Positions 24,431 to 35,584 of a DNA stretch of 64,000 bases are shown here, in pieces. The notes beneath the pieces were generated by a model that ran no database searches, had not been told where the DNA came from, and saw nothing but the letters and a program-made list of their open reading frames with translations. The position numbers were made by a program, and so were the translations under genes. This DNA is from Molossus alvarezi (Eukaryota > Chordata > Mammalia > Chiroptera > Molossidae): the NCBI GenBank assembly GCA_037176705.1, contig CM073898.1, positions 27,078,488 through 27,142,487 on the forward strand, given 5' to 3'. The first letter of the stretch is position 1; each line of letters opens with the position of its first letter.

Positions 24431-25170
24431 GTAAGTTATATAAGTTATATAAACTGGCTGCTGCTAGACTTTCATACTTTACACAGGTTATGATAATTTT
24501 ATCTAAATTGTGGTTTTTCCTTTGTATTTCTTTATATAGTTTTTCTTGTAATGTTTTTCATGCTATTGAAGTCCAATCTACCAATCTCGTCCTTGATGGT
24601 GTGTCTCTTGCTCCTGTGTGATATACTCCAGCCAGCAGAGGATGTTTTCGTTTTCCTTCTTTACATTACTGCTTTCAGTGCTTTTGTCCTTCTCCCCTCT
24701 TAGGATGACACCCAAGGTCATCATTACAGACAAATGCATTTCTTTTTCATCTTACTGTTTCTTTGTCAGTTGCCTCACTCATAAATGGGCTTCCTGAGAG
24801 TAACTATAGAACTTAGCAACATTAAAACTTCCTGATGTCGGTAGGCAGAACACAGAGGTTCACCAATTACCAGGCCCATATTAATGGCTTCCCTGATACA
24901 TTCTTGGTTGGCAGAAAAGAGACTGGAGTTACTGATTTTGCTTCCTACAACTGCATGAAGCCAGGGGTAGTGAATAACTCAAGATTGACACTTACAATTT
25001 TGGAATCTCATCAGGGATGAAGACATGATCCCCAAGTTCTACTGACAGAAGACTCCTCAAACAGCAAGACAGCTTGGACAGGAAGAAATGCTTGAAGAAC
25101 CCTGTGATATTTGAGCCTTGGAAAAATAGAAGCCTTAAAGGCAGTGGGGCATGGTAGTTATCATAAAGTA
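24431..25170. other. Unique sequence, no gene seen
   Basis: No recognised feature. Confidence 0.4.
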
Positions 25171-25174
25171 ATTG

Positions 25175-25440
25175 AAGTGCCACCATGTGGAAGAGGGATA
25201 ATAAGACTTTTGCTGTGTATCCTTAGAGACTTAGAAATGGATCAATGGGTGGAATTGGTATTCCAATCCAGTGTAAGAAAAAGAATAAATGGCATAAAAC
25301 CTGAATGCATATGGGAGATTTAAAAAGTCACTGGTAATGCTGAGTCAGAGATGAGATAACCTTTCCTCTGGGGGATTATAGACTTTGGATGGAAGATTAT
25401 GCTGCCTTTTTCCAGTTTAGAATTAGAAAAATAAAAGTTA
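25175..25440 (+). mobile_element. Possible ancient CR1/L3-like LINE 3' fragment
   Basis: Diverged resemblance to an old mammalian repeat through gccaccatgtggaagaggga, ctgtgtatccttagag and atcaatgggtgga, in the expected order. Subfamily and ends are uncertain. Confidence 0.3.
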
Positions 25441-25449
25441 CAGTGTTCA

Positions 25450-26150
25450 ACAATTAAATGAGTCACCTAGGGAAGTAAAGAAGTCCCTATATTTCAAGTA
25501 TGAAAAACAAATGACTGAGAGGTACAATAAAGAATGTTCCTCTAGCTTGTGGAATATTTTGATAAATATAAAATTTTTTCTTTCAAATTCTACTTAAATG
25601 ATACCCATTAAACCACTACAGGAAATTATTATTCAGAAATTGGTAGCATGAAATGTAGGGAACTGTACATGCATTATTATAATCCATTATGAAACAATGA
25701 TGCCTGTACTAGGTTGAGCCCTGATTATATTTTATATTAAATGCAATATTTTTCTTAAAGAATAAGTAAGACAAGGGTGAGCCACAGATATATTTTTATC
25801 ATATTGGATTGACTTCTTAAATTCCTCTAGATTCCCTACAGCACAGCTTTTAAGAGCACTCTAAATTTACACTGCTTATCTTTCAGTAATGTTAGATTAA
25901 ACTAGCTAAATTGACATAACGGTTTCTGACACTTTAAAGACTTCAGTTCAGAGTAGTTATACTGCTTCTTCCCACAAAGAACTATATCTTGTGCATTCCA
26001 CTTTTATCGTAATTGAATTTAGGTATAACCCAAATGCATAACTTATACCAAAAACAAAAATCTAATCTGTTTGAATACTTCAAGGTGCAGACCTGTGACA
26101 GCCAGAATGATGATGTAGCAGGACTTTGTACTGTGATGGAAGTGTTCTAT
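25450..26150. other. AT-rich unique sequence
   Basis: No gene or clear repeat. Confidence 0.4.
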
Positions 26151-26154
26151 ATCC

Positions 26155-26311
26155 GTGCTGTGCAATATGGTAGCCTTTCTCTAAACAGCCCTTGAAATGT
26201 AGCTGATGCTACTGAGAAACTGAATTTTTAATAGTACTTAATTTTCATTAATTTATACCTAAATATAAATAGCCACATAAAGCTAGTGGTTACCATATTA
26301 AACAATGCAGG
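26155..26311. mobile_element. Palindromic MER-type DNA transposon fragment
   Basis: The left end ctgtgcaatatggtagcc (26158-26175) pairs imperfectly with the right end ggttaccatattaaacaatg (26288-26307). The AT-rich interior (aattttcattaatttatac) and the cttgaaatgtagctgatgc and agccacata segments match a palindromic mammalian hAT-Charlie-type MITE. Old and inactive. No target duplication was confirmed. Confidence 0.55.
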
Positions 26312-26649
26312 CGTAAAACGAGTTTTCATAGAAAGCCTGTAACACTTACCCAGAACCTCAGCATTTACACTTGGCTTTCCAATGCTCCCAGTCAAATGGA
26401 ATACGAAGGCAGAGAAGGAAAGTGAAATTTGCAAGTAAAATTTCTTTAATGTATACACAATACACTGAAACATATTACCTTATAAATTTTTAACTTTACA
26501 GTTTAAATATTCCCTAGCCTATCTGCTTAGAGCATAACCATTGTGAGGTGGGCAGGGCATAGATTTTTTTACTTTAAAAGTGAGAAAATAAACTCAAACA
26601 GATGAAGTTTCTTTTTTGAGTTCACATATTTAGTGGTAAAGGCAGGACT

Positions 26650-26760
26650 GCATACATTTATTCAATCAGAAAATATTTATTAAGAGTTTACAATGTGATT
26701 AGATACTCTCTAGATCCTGAATGTACAACACCTAGTAACAAGTTTACTATTTACATAACT
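26650..26760 (+). mobile_element. Possible L2/MIR-type fragment
   Basis: The tttattcaatcagaaaatatttattaagag segment resembles the 3' region of old CR1-like LINEs. Weak. Confidence 0.3.
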
Positions 26761-26998
26761 AGATATATTCATTTTGGTCCAACTGTTACCCGAGTATTTA
26801 CTGAAGTAATTCTTGGTATGGTCTCTAAATATTTCTTCAAATTAATTTTATTACTATATGAATGGGACAAGCATTCTTTTCTGAAAAAGAAGGAACAACT
26901 AATATATTATAATGCGAGAATTTGAATTGTTGGAGCATTTCTATCATTCTTATAGGTGCTGGGAATGTAAGGATAAATGACAGTAGTCCTTAAGATTC

Positions 26999-27130
26999 CC
27001 TTCCTTCCTTCCTTCCTTCCTTCCTTCCTTCCTTCCTTCCTTCCTTCCTTCCTTCCTTCCTTCCTTCCTTCCTTCCTTCCTTCCTTCCTTCCTTCCTTCC
27101 TTCCTTCCTTCCTTCCTTCCTTCCTTCCTT
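26999..27130. repeat. (TTCC)n microsatellite, about 33 units
   Basis: A nearly perfect array. It lies between the left target duplication (26985-26998) and the 3' end of the adjacent minus-strand SINE, the position the SINE's A-tail should occupy. On the SINE sense strand it reads (GGAA)n. The Lys-Glu-Gly-Arg and Pro-Ser-Phe-Leu repeats in the frames across it are artefacts. Confidence 0.98.
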
Positions 27131-27357
27131 TCCTCACCCGAGGACATCTTTTGTTCAGATAGAGCGGGAGGGAGACAGAGGAGGAGGAGAAAGAGACACA
27201 CATCGATGTGAAAGGGACACAATGAGTGGTTGCCACCAGCCCCAACCAGGGCCGGGGACAAACTGCAACCGAGGTACATGTCCTTAGCGGGAACCGAACC
27301 CGGGTCTCTCTGGACCGCAGGCCGACGCTCTAACCACTGAGCAAAACCGGCCAGGGC
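27131..27357 (-). mobile_element. Ves-related SINE, type B (young)
   Basis: Minus-strand element. The head at the right end reads gccctggccggttttgctcag, followed by a CpG-rich tRNA-like and linker region. The 3' end is the hairpin tcctcacccgagga (plus-strand reading). Perfect 14-bp duplications agtccttaagattc at 26985-26998 and 27358-27371 enclose both the SINE and the (TTCC)n array. Retained CpGs suggest a recent insertion. Confidence 0.95.
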
Positions 27358-27374
27358 AGTCCTTAAGATTCTTA

Positions 27375-28570
27375 AGGAAAAGGACCCAAAGCTTTTGTCA
27401 TTTTATCAGAGTGTCTGACAAATAAATGGAGCTTAATAAATATGTTAGGTGAATTAATAGTTTAAACCATAATATTTAAATCATAATAATGTGCAATGAG
27501 AAAGGCACACATAGTGTAGGAGGATCTAACTTTGTATTATCTCTTAAGACTTTATGTATTTATTAGGGATTAGTCTTGGAAACTCTCAGCAGTAGACACA
27601 ATTTTTTTGGCCACCATACTTTTTTTAATGTAATTTTTCCATTTCCAGCTCGTAACTCTTCACTCATCCCGTAACACTGTAAAGGCTTTATTGTTCCCAG
27701 TGTCACACTGGGTAGGTCTTTACAACCTGCCTCTCTGATACATCAAATAGATGTTCTTAACCTAATTTCTTGAGTGCCATGACCTCAGTAGGGAGTTAAA
27801 AGGTAATCTATCTGCTGTATTTAATAAACCTTAAAATAACAACACATTAATATTCTCAGGGATATTTATATTAGGTTCATGTGGTCACCAAGAATCTTGT
27901 TGATCCAAAAGAATGCACTACAGACATTTTTGATGGGAACATTTGAGGCATTTCCTGAATTGACTAGGTTGTTAAAACAGAATAACTCCTATATGTATCA
28001 GTAAATCCTTAACATATGACTTAATACTCTGCTGGCTACAGTGTAGAGTTAATGATGTCCCACAAAACTGAAGCCCTCTATAAGGGGAGGTCTTAATGCT
28101 CATTTCAAATATACATGTTTTGAAAGTAAAAGATAATATGAATGCATTTAACAATGATTAAATAATTATTTGAATAAGTAGAAACATAAGAGAATGTGGC
28201 TCAATTTTAAGCAAGAAGAGAAAAGAAGGGTTGCCCATGCACATTATTTATCTTGACAGATTTTACACAAGGGAAAAAAAAACCATTTCCATTGCAAACA
28301 CAATCTTAATAAATTTCTCTTGGAATTTTCTCCAGAGCCTGTGGCAGATTAACACTTAATGGTGGTCTGGGTTTTTCTTGGAAATAGTTCTAATTATCTG
28401 TATTCAAATTTGGAGAATTTAGGAAGACCCAGGTAAGATAGACTATATCAATTTAAAGATAAATACAAGCAACTATGAGCAGAAAACATCTCACTAAACT
28501 GATGGGAATGATGGAGTGGATGTCTTTGAAATAGATACTAATGCAAAGTTCCTCTTCCTAATCATACGTG
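27375..28570. other. Unique AT-rich sequence
   Basis: No gene. A short old SINE/LINE-end-like trace (ctgacaaataaatggagcttaataaatatg) lies near 27415. Confidence 0.4.
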
Positions 28571-28583
28571 GTTTATGCTTGAT

Positions 28584-28841
28584 TTTTTTTTTTTTTTTTT
28601 ATCCTCACCCGAGGACATTTTTCCATTTTTTGTACAGATAGAGTGGGAGGGAGAGAGAGGAAGGGAGAGAGAGAGAGAGAAACATCGACGTGAAGGGACA
28701 CATCGAGTGGCTGCCACCCGCACGACCAACCAGGGCCGGGGACAAACTGCAACCGAGGTACGTGCCCTTAGCGGGAACCGAACTCGGGTCTCTCCGTACC
28801 GCAGGCCGACACTCTAACCGCTGAGCCAAACCGGCCAGGGC
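28584..28841 (-). mobile_element. Ves-related SINE, type B (young)
   Basis: Poly(T) (the minus-strand A-tail) at 28583-28600, then the full type B body ending in ccggccagggct at 28841. By eye it closely resembles the copy at 46556-46804, including CpG positions. The target copy tatgcttgat flanks it at 28574-28583 and 28842-28851. The right-hand copy is also the left duplication of the neighbouring L1. Confidence 0.95.
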
Positions 28842-28856
28842 TATGCTTGATATTTT

Positions 28857-31800
28857 TTTTTTTTTTTTTTTTAATGAATTTTTATTTATTTTTTTGTTAC
28901 AGACATTTTACCTTTTTACCCCATTGACACCCCCCACCCCACCCCACCTCCACCCTGTCCCCGGCTTAGTTGTCCATGTCCATTGGTCATGCATACATGC
29001 ATATAAGTTCTGTGGTTTATCTCTTCCCACCCCCCCACCCCCCATCCCCTCTTCTGAGGGATGTCAGTCTGTGTCCTACTTCCATGTGTCTGGGTCTACT
29101 GTATTCCTCAGACTGTTATGTTCATTATATTCCGTATATAAGTGAGATCATGTGGTATTTGTCTTTTTCTGCTTGGCTTCTTTCACTTAGGATAATACTT
29201 TCCAGGTCCCTCCATGTCGTCTCAAAGGATAAGAGATCTTTCTTTCTTACCGCTGCATAGTACTCCATTGTGTATATGTACCACAGCTTTTTTATCCATT
29301 CGTCTACTGGTGGACACTTGGGCTGTTTCCAGATCTTAGCTATTGTAAATAGTGCTGCTATGAACATGGGGGTACATATATTCTTCCTGATTGGTGTTTC
29401 AGGCTTCTTAGGGTATATTCCCAGCAGTGGGATCACTGGGTCAAATGGAAGGTCAATTTTTAATTTCTTGAGGTAGCACCATATTGTTTTCCATAGCGGC
29501 TGCACCAGTCTGCATTCCCACCAGCAGTGTACTAGAGTCCCCTTTTCTCCACACCCTCGCCAACACTTGTTGTTTGATGATTTGTTGATGGCGGCCATTC
29601 TGACAGGTGTGAGGTGATACCTCATTGTTGTTTTAATTTGCATCTCTCTGATGATTAGTGATGTTGAGCATTTCTTCATATGTCTCTTGGCCATTTGTAT
29701 GTCCTGTTTGGAGAGGTGTCTATTCAGCTCCTCTGCCCATTTTTTAATTGGGTTCTTTGTCTTCCTTTTGTAGAGTTGTATGAGCACTCTATATATACTG
29801 GAAATTAACCCCTTATCTGATACATCATTGGCAATGATGTTCTCCCATACAGTGGGTTGCCTTTCCATTTTGATGATTGTTTCTTTTGCTGTGCAGAAGC
29901 TTTTTAGTTTGATGTAGTCCCATGTGTTCATTTTCTCCTTTATTTCTGTTGCCTTAGGTGATGTATCAGTGAAAATTCTGCTCCGTATGATGTCCGAAAT
30001 TTTGTTGCCTACATTTTCTTCTAGAATTTTTATGGATTCATGGGTCACATTTAAGTCTTTTATCCATTTTGAGTTTATTTTGGTGTATGGTGTAAGTTGA
30101 TGGTCTAGTTTCATTTTTTTGCATGTAGCTGTCCAATTTTCCCAACACCATTTATTAAAGAGGCTGTCTTTACTCCACTGTATGCTCTTGCCACCTTTGT
30201 CAAATATTAATTGAGCGTATTGCCTTGGGTCCATTTCTGGGTTTTCAGTTCTGTTCCACTGGTCTATATGCCGGTTCTTGTGCCAGTACCAGGCTGTTTT
30301 GGTTACAGTCGCTTTGTAGTATAACCTGATATCTGGTATTGTGATCCCACCTACTTTGTTCTTCTTTTTCAAGATTGCTGTGGCTATTCGGGGTCTTTTT
30401 TGGTTCCATATGAACTTTTGAAGTATTTGTTCTAGTTCTATGAAATATGTCGTTGGTATTTTGATGGGGATTGCATTGAATCTATAGATTGCTTTGGGCA
30501 GTATGGACATTTTAATGATGTTAATTCTTCCAATCCATGAACAGGGTATGTGCTTCCACTTTTTTATATCTTCCTCTATTTCTTTTTTCAATGACCTGTA
30601 GTTTTCTGCAAATAGGTCCTTTACTTCCTTGGTTAAGTTTATTCCTAGGTATCGTAATTTTTTTGGTGCGATGGTAAATGGGATTGTTTTTTCAGTTTCT
30701 CTTTCTGTGAGTTCATCATTGGTGTACACGAATGCCGTTGATTTCTTGACGTTAATTTTGTATCCTGCTACTTTGCCAAATTCATTTATTAAGTCTAATA
30801 GATTTTTGATGGAGTCTTTAGGGTTTTCTATGTACAATATCATGTCATCTGCAAATAATGACAGTTTCACTTCCTCCTTTCCAATTTGGATCCCTTTTAT
30901 TTTTTCTTCATGTCTGATTGCTGTGGCTAAGACTTCCAGTACAATGTTAAATAAGAGTGGTGAAAGTGGACATCCCTGTCTTGTTCCTGTTCTTAGTGGA
31001 AATGTTTTTAGTTTCTGTCCATTGAGTATGATGTTGGCTGTAGGTCTTTCATATATGGCCTTTATTATGTCGAGATATGATCCCTCTATTCCTACATTGC
31101 TGAGCGTTTTTATCAGAAATGGATGCTGGATTTTGTCGAATGCTTTTTCAGCATCTATTGATATGATCATGTGGTTTTTATTCTTCATTTTGTTTATGTG
31201 GTGTATTACGTTTATTGATTTGCGAATATTGTACCAGCCTTGCATCCCTGGAATGAATCCCACTTGGTCATGGTGAATAATTTTTTTGATGTATTTCTGG
31301 ATCCGATTTGCTAATATTTTGTTCAGGATTTTGGCGTCTATGTTCATCAGGGATATTGGCCTGTAGTTTTCTTTCTTCGTAGCGTCTTTTTCTGGTTTTG
31401 GGATTAGAATTATGCTGGCCTCATAGAACGTGTTTGGAAGTCTTCCTTCTTCTTGAATTTTTTGAAATAGTTTGAGGAGAATGGGTGTTAGTTCTCTTTT
31501 GAATGTTCGGTAAAACTCCCCCGTGAAGCCATCTGGGCCTGGGCTTTTGTTTGCTGGGAGAGTCTTGATTACCTCTTCAATTTCCTTAGTTGTTATTGGT
31601 CTGTTCAAGTTTTCTATCTCTTCTGGGAATAGTTTTGGGAGACTGTGTGTTTCTAGAAATTTGTCCATTTCGCTTAGATTGTCGAATTTGTTGCCATATA
31701 GTTGTTCATAGTAGTTGTTAACTATCTTTTGTATTTCTGTGGTGTTGGTTGTTACTTCTCCTCTTTCCTTTCTGATTTTGTGTATTTGGGTTCTCTCTCT

Positions 31801-32869
31801 TTGTTTCTTGGTGAGTCTAGCTAAGGGTCCATCAATCTTGTTTATCTTTTCGAAAAACCAGCTCTTTGTTTCATTGATCCTTTGAATTGTTTTTTTGGTC
31901 TCTATGTCATTTATTTCTGCTCTGATCTTTACTATTTCCTTCCTTCTACTTGCTCTGGGGTTTTCTTTTTGTTTGCTTTCTAATTCTTTAAGTTGTGAGG
32001 TTAGACAGTCAATTAGAAATTTTTCTTGTTTTTTGAGGTAGGCCTGTAGTGCTATGAACTTCCCTCTCAGAACTGCTTTCGCTGCATCCCATAGATTTTG
32101 TGTTGTTGTGTGTTCATTTTCATTGGTTTCCAGGAAGTTTTTAATTTCTTCCTTGATCTCCTTGATGACCCATTCATTGTTTAATAACATGCTATTTAGC
32201 CTCCATGTGTTGAAATGTCTTTGCATGTTCTTGTTGCAATTGATTTCTAGTTTCATGCCATTGTGATCTGAGAAGATGCTTGATATGATTTCAATCTTCT
32301 TGAACTTGTAGAGATTTAGTTTGTGTCCTATCATGTGGTCTATCTTTGAGAATGTCCCATGTGCACTTGAGAAGAATGTGTATTCTGTAGTTTTGGGGTG
32401 TAATTCTCTGTAGATATCTATTAAGTCCATTTGGTCTAGTACTTCATTTAGAGTCTCTGTTTCCTTGCTAATTTTTTGCCTAGAGGATCTATCCAGTGCT
32501 GTCAACGGGGTGTTGAAGTCCCCTGCTATGATTGTATTGCTATCGATTTCTCCTTGGAAGTCCTCCAGAAGATTTTTAATATATTTTGGTGCTCCTATAT
32601 TGGGTGCATATATGTTTATCAAGGTTATATCTTCCTGTTGGATAGATCCTTTCAATATTATGTAGTGGCCGTCTTTGTCTCTAGTTATGGTCTTCATTTT
32701 GAAATCTATTTTATCAGATATGAGAATTGCTACCCCAGCTTTTTTTTGCTTTCCATTTGCTTGGAAAATTTTTTTCCATCCCTTCACTTTCAACCTATGT
32801 GAGTCTTTTGTTGAGAGGTGGGTCTCTTGTAAACAACATATAGATGAGTCATGCTTTCTTATCCAATCA
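28857..32869 (-). mobile_element. Young 5'-truncated LINE-1 (4.0 kb)
   Basis: Minus-strand L1 with uninterrupted poly(T) at 28857-28872 (the A-tail), a pyrimidine-rich 3' UTR, and ORF2 running to the 5' truncation point at 32869. Identical 15-bp duplications tatgcttgatatttt flank it at 28842-28856 and 32870-32884. The implied first nick is tatttt|aaag on the plus strand, the canonical L1 endonuclease site TTTT|AA. ORF1, the 5' UTR and about the first 25-30 codons of ORF2 are missing. The intact tail, perfect duplications and unbroken frame all point to a recent insertion. Confidence 0.97.
28873..29124 (-). other. L1 3' UTR with G-rich tract (minus strand)
   Basis: Lies between the ORF2 stop (29125-29127) and the A-tail. 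The plus strand has C-runs at 28928-28964 and 29027-29049, so the L1 RNA strand has several runs of three or more G close together. G-rich, potentially quadruplex-forming tracts are a known conserved property of mammalian L1 3' UTRs. Confidence 0.8.
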
Positions 32870-32925
32870 TATGCTTGATATTTTAAAGCCTTTCTTGTCT
32901 TATGTTTTTTGCAAAGTTTAGCCAT
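29125..32925 (-). CDS. L1 ORF2p (endonuclease-reverse transcriptase), 5'-truncated, fused to flanking codons
   Basis: An unbroken 1266-codon frame. Residues 1-14 come from DNA outside the L1 and 15-19 from the target duplication; L1 homology starts at about residue 20. The apurinic-type endonuclease domain (about 20-235) shows QETH (33-36), IYAPN (105-109), GDFN (135-138) and SDH (219-221), but its first strand with the catalytic asparagine is lost. The reverse transcriptase (about 430-770) has the catalytic FADD at 691-694. The C-terminal cysteine-rich segment starts at C1121 (C-x3-C-x7-HC-x3-C). Related ORF2 proteins are about 1275 residues. The ATG is in flanking DNA and no promoter is evident, so expression is doubtful. 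Endonuclease activity is probably lost, while the reverse-transcriptase residues visible here are intact. Confidence 0.9.
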   Translation of the reverse strand: MAKLCKKHKTRKALKYQAYDWIRKHDSSICCLQETHLSTKDSHRLKVKGWKKIFQANGKQKKAGVAILISDKIDFKMKTITRDKDGHYIILKGSIQQEDITLINIYAPNIGAPKYIKNLLEDFQGEIDSNTIIAGDFNTPLTALDRSSRQKISKETETLNEVLDQMDLIDIYRELHPKTTEYTFFSSAHGTFSKIDHMIGHKLNLYKFKKIEIISSIFSDHNGMKLEINCNKNMQRHFNTWRLNSMLLNNEWVIKEIKEEIKNFLETNENEHTTTQNLWDAAKAVLRGKFIALQAYLKKQEKFLIDCLTSQLKELESKQKENPRASRRKEIVKIRAEINDIETKKTIQRINETKSWFFEKINKIDGPLARLTKKQRERTQIHKIRKERGEVTTNTTEIQKIVNNYYEQLYGNKFDNLSEMDKFLETHSLPKLFPEEIENLNRPITTKEIEEVIKTLPANKSPGPDGFTGEFYRTFKRELTPILLKLFQKIQEEGRLPNTFYEASIILIPKPEKDATKKENYRPISLMNIDAKILNKILANRIQKYIKKIIHHDQVGFIPGMQGWYNIRKSINVIHHINKMKNKNHMIISIDAEKAFDKIQHPFLIKTLSNVGIEGSYLDIIKAIYERPTANIILNGQKLKTFPLRTGTRQGCPLSPLLFNIVLEVLATAIRHEEKIKGIQIGKEEVKLSLFADDMILYIENPKDSIKNLLDLINEFGKVAGYKINVKKSTAFVYTNDELTERETEKTIPFTIAPKKLRYLGINLTKEVKDLFAENYRSLKKEIEEDIKKWKHIPCSWIGRINIIKMSILPKAIYRFNAIPIKIPTTYFIELEQILQKFIWNQKRPRIATAILKKKNKVGGITIPDIRLYYKATVTKTAWYWHKNRHIDQWNRTENPEMDPRQYAQLIFDKGGKSIQWSKDSLFNKWCWENWTATCKKMKLDHQLTPYTKINSKWIKDLNVTHESIKILEENVGNKISDIIRSRIFTDTSPKATEIKEKMNTWDYIKLKSFCTAKETIIKMERQPTVWENIIANDVSDKGLISSIYRVLIQLYKRKTKNPIKKWAEELNRHLSKQDIQMAKRHMKKCSTSLIIREMQIKTTMRYHLTPVRMAAINKSSNNKCWRGCGEKGTLVHCWWECRLVQPLWKTIWCYLKKLKIDLPFDPVIPLLGIYPKKPETPIRKNICTPMFIAALFTIAKIWKQPKCPPVDEWIKKLWYIYTMEYYAAVRKKDLLSFETTWRDLESIILSERSQAEKDKYHMISLIYGI

Positions 32926-33200
32926 TTTTGCTTTCTTCTTTTCCTATTTCTCTAAAATAGAACCTCAAATTCATTCCTTTCATTTTCCTATTATGTGTGC
33001 AATTTTAAAAATATAAATCACCCTTGTTTCAACCACATAATCTCTTATTCAATAAAGCATTGTCTTATTTCATAAATTCTGCAATTGTGGAGGATTCTTT
33101 CCCCTATAAATGGCTTCTATGTATCCCAATTCTCATTTACTCTCTGCTAATATAATGGCATAGTAATTTTTAAATTTTTTACTGCTTTAGGTCTCCTTCT
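32885..33200. other. Unique AT-rich flank of the L1
   Basis: Pre-insertion DNA continuing from the target site. It supplies the first 14 codons of the fused ORF2 frame. No other feature seen. Confidence 0.6.
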
Positions 33201-33211
33201 TTTTAAAAAAA

Positions 33212-33443
33212 ATCCTTACCTGAGGATATTTTTCCACTGATATTTTTCAGATAGAGAGGGAGGGAGAGAGAGAGAGACATCTATATGAGAGAGACACAGT
33301 GATTGGTTGCCTGCCACAGGACCCTGACTGAGCCCAGGAATTGAACCCACAATCGAGGTACATACCCTTATCTGGGAATCAAACCTGAGACTCTTCAGTC
33401 CGCAGGCTGACACTCTAACCACTGAGCCAAACTGGCCATGGCT
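33212..33443 (-). mobile_element. Ves-related SINE, type B (older)
   Basis: Same architecture as the young type B copies, with tccttacctgagga at the 3' end and actggccatggct at the head, but with more CpG decay. Possible degenerate duplications gtctccttct (33191-33200) and gttcccttct (33446-33455). Confidence 0.9.
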
Positions 33444-33449
33444 AAGTTC

Positions 33450-34090
33450 CCTTCTTAAGATCCTATGTATTTACTCATAACAGTGGGTGAGTTTCTAATT
33501 CTCCTCCTGGAGAGATCCTAATGAACAGTGAACTGTTCTTAACCAGGCAGCAGAAACAAGAAAGAAGCAGAACAAATCTCTTGGCTTATCCAATTACTGG
33601 ATGATTCTGGGGACCAGGCCACTCCAATGCATTCACAATATCACTATGGAGATCCATACATGCTTTTAAAGGAACATCACAATATCTTGTGAAAGGGAAT
33701 AAAATCTTTACAGAGTGATTCCTGTAAATTAGCAAAGGAATCTGGGATGGTGACTTGAGACCTTTTATTCCTCCTTCCCTGGGAAACTTGAACAGTATAT
33801 TTCTCTAGGTGATTAGAGTTTCCTGAGACAGGTAATATCTTCAAGGGAAGGTCACATCTTCCACAGGTGGCCTCAGCAGAGACACTCTGCCTTCTAGATT
33901 CCCATGACCATGAGCACCTTCTCCCTCCAAGGCTTGGAGGTTACTAGTCCTGGGAAAGGCACTATCCCTTCTGCTTCCCTCTACCATGCTTAAATTTGTA
34001 TAAATTGGCCCTTCTCTCAACTTTCCTTGAATTATGCAATTCAAGTATGCTATTCCTGCAAAGACCTTGACTAATAAGTCTGGGTTTGGA
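33450..34090. other. Unique sequence, no gene seen
   Basis: No recognisable gene. A minus-strand 86-codon frame (33841-34101) has no domain or splice support. Confidence 0.4.
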
Positions 34091-34099
34091 AAAAGACAC

Positions 34100-34310
34100 A
34101 CCTAGAACTCTGACTTCAGGATTTACTAGCTGGTAAACTTCAGCAAGTTAGTTAGTTTCTTCGAGTCTCAATTATCTCATCAAAAGTGAAAATAGTATAA
34201 CTATCCTCACTATGATAGCATGAGAATTAAATGCCATTATGTAGGTTAAATGTTTGGCACATTATTTTCTGCACAATAAGTACTCATATAATTTCATTTC
34301 TTGCCTCTTT
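34100..34310 (+). mobile_element. MIR SINE fragment
   Basis: Plus-strand MIR signs: tactagctggtaaacttcagcaag, tcaattatctcatcaaaagtg, gagaattaaatgcc and ttggcacattattttctgcacaataag. Confidence 0.65.
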
Positions 34311-34319
34311 TCCACCTGT

Positions 34320-35580
34320 TTATGTGACTAGTATGCTATGAAGAACTGATGGTTCAAGAAAGATTTTGTCAATAAAAGGAAAGGTTCAATGAACTTGTCT
34401 ACCACCACTACAATTAATGAATATTATTATTTAAATTTTGATTTTTTACTCCAAACCAAGCATTTTATTACCTTCAAACTCAATATTTAGGTCTAAGATT
34501 GTGTTTTTGTGTGTCCATGTGTGGATTATATGTGTGCAAAAAAGAAAAAAATGAGTGTGTATGTATATATCAGGGTGTGTATTAGATGTTTAAATTATAC
34601 ACACACACACAACAACAACAACAACAACAACAACTCAGCCTTTTGTAACTGTTAAAACAAAAAGAAATGGAATAAAGGATCAAGAGTTTCACTCCAAGTC
34701 ATTCCACGTTCCTCTCCAAAGCTCACCGTTGTGAAATTTTGGTGCATGTGCACACACAAACACAGACACACTTCCTTCTGCTCTGTGGAAATAAGGCCTT
34801 ACATTGACAGACTTGTTTTTAATTTATAACAAACAGGACAGTGGATGGATAAATTGGTTGCACTTTCCAAAGCTCAGCTGTGAACTTAGAAAGGATAAGA
34901 GCAGGGTCTATTTTGTCCCCGCCTAGTGTTTGTATTTGTTATTGGTTTGTCTTTGTTTTTTTCCCCTCACTATGTTACTTGACATTTGTCTGGTCATTTT
35001 CTCAAACTGGTTTTGATCAGTAATTACAGAGACTATTCAGTTGTTCAAAATGTCATTTTAAAATATACATATGGGCTACATTTCTATTATTCCACTATTT
35101 ATCCATCTCTCTACTGAATTATCAATCACAGTATGTTTGGAGATCATGACACACTGATTTTTCCAGTGGTGATATATACTGGTCATGGAATCTGCAAATA
35201 TATCTAATGAGGTTTTATAGACAATGCTAGCTCGGAGAAAAGAGAATATCCAGTTGGATTGACAGTTACCTAAAACGTCTCTCCTCCATGTCACAAGTAC
35301 ATTCGTGTGCTCCCTGTCCACACTTCCGACTAAGCCTCTCCTACTCCTTTCTACCCTCCAGTGTCTGAGTTATCTGCTTTTTGCCCCTCAAAGTGCGCAG
35401 CACTAATACTACAGGTCTTACAGCACTAAGCCGTCATGGCCTTGAAGTACTGCTGAAACGCAATGTTTCACTGAACACCTACAGAACACAGTTTGGACAT
35501 TTTTAGCATACACTGAATATCGACACATAGGCAGATTTGTGACAAACATATTTATCTTGTGTACTTAACTGTCACTACAT
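34320..35580. other. Unique sequence with microsatellites
   Basis: No gene. It contains the (AC)n(AAC)n tract at 34599-34633 and a short CA-rich patch near 34750-34770. Confidence 0.4.
34599..34633. repeat. (AC)n(AAC)n microsatellite
   Basis: AC units passing directly into AAC units. Confidence 0.95.
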
Positions 35581-35584
35581 GGAT

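Noticed and set aside
26999..27130. Regular repeat arrays as a possible CRISPR-like array
   Set aside because: Simple tetranucleotide repeat without spacers, in a vertebrate genome.
26907..27279. Minus-strand frames with long Lys-Glu-Gly-Arg repeats, and a plus-strand Pro-Ser-Phe-Leu repeat
   Set aside because: Translation of the (TTCC)n microsatellite and SINE in different frames. Not proteins.
30629..31276. 215-codon plus-strand frame and other plus-strand frames across 29270-32878
   Set aside because: They lie antisense to the L1 ORF2, which has all the catalytic motifs. They are shadows of that gene.
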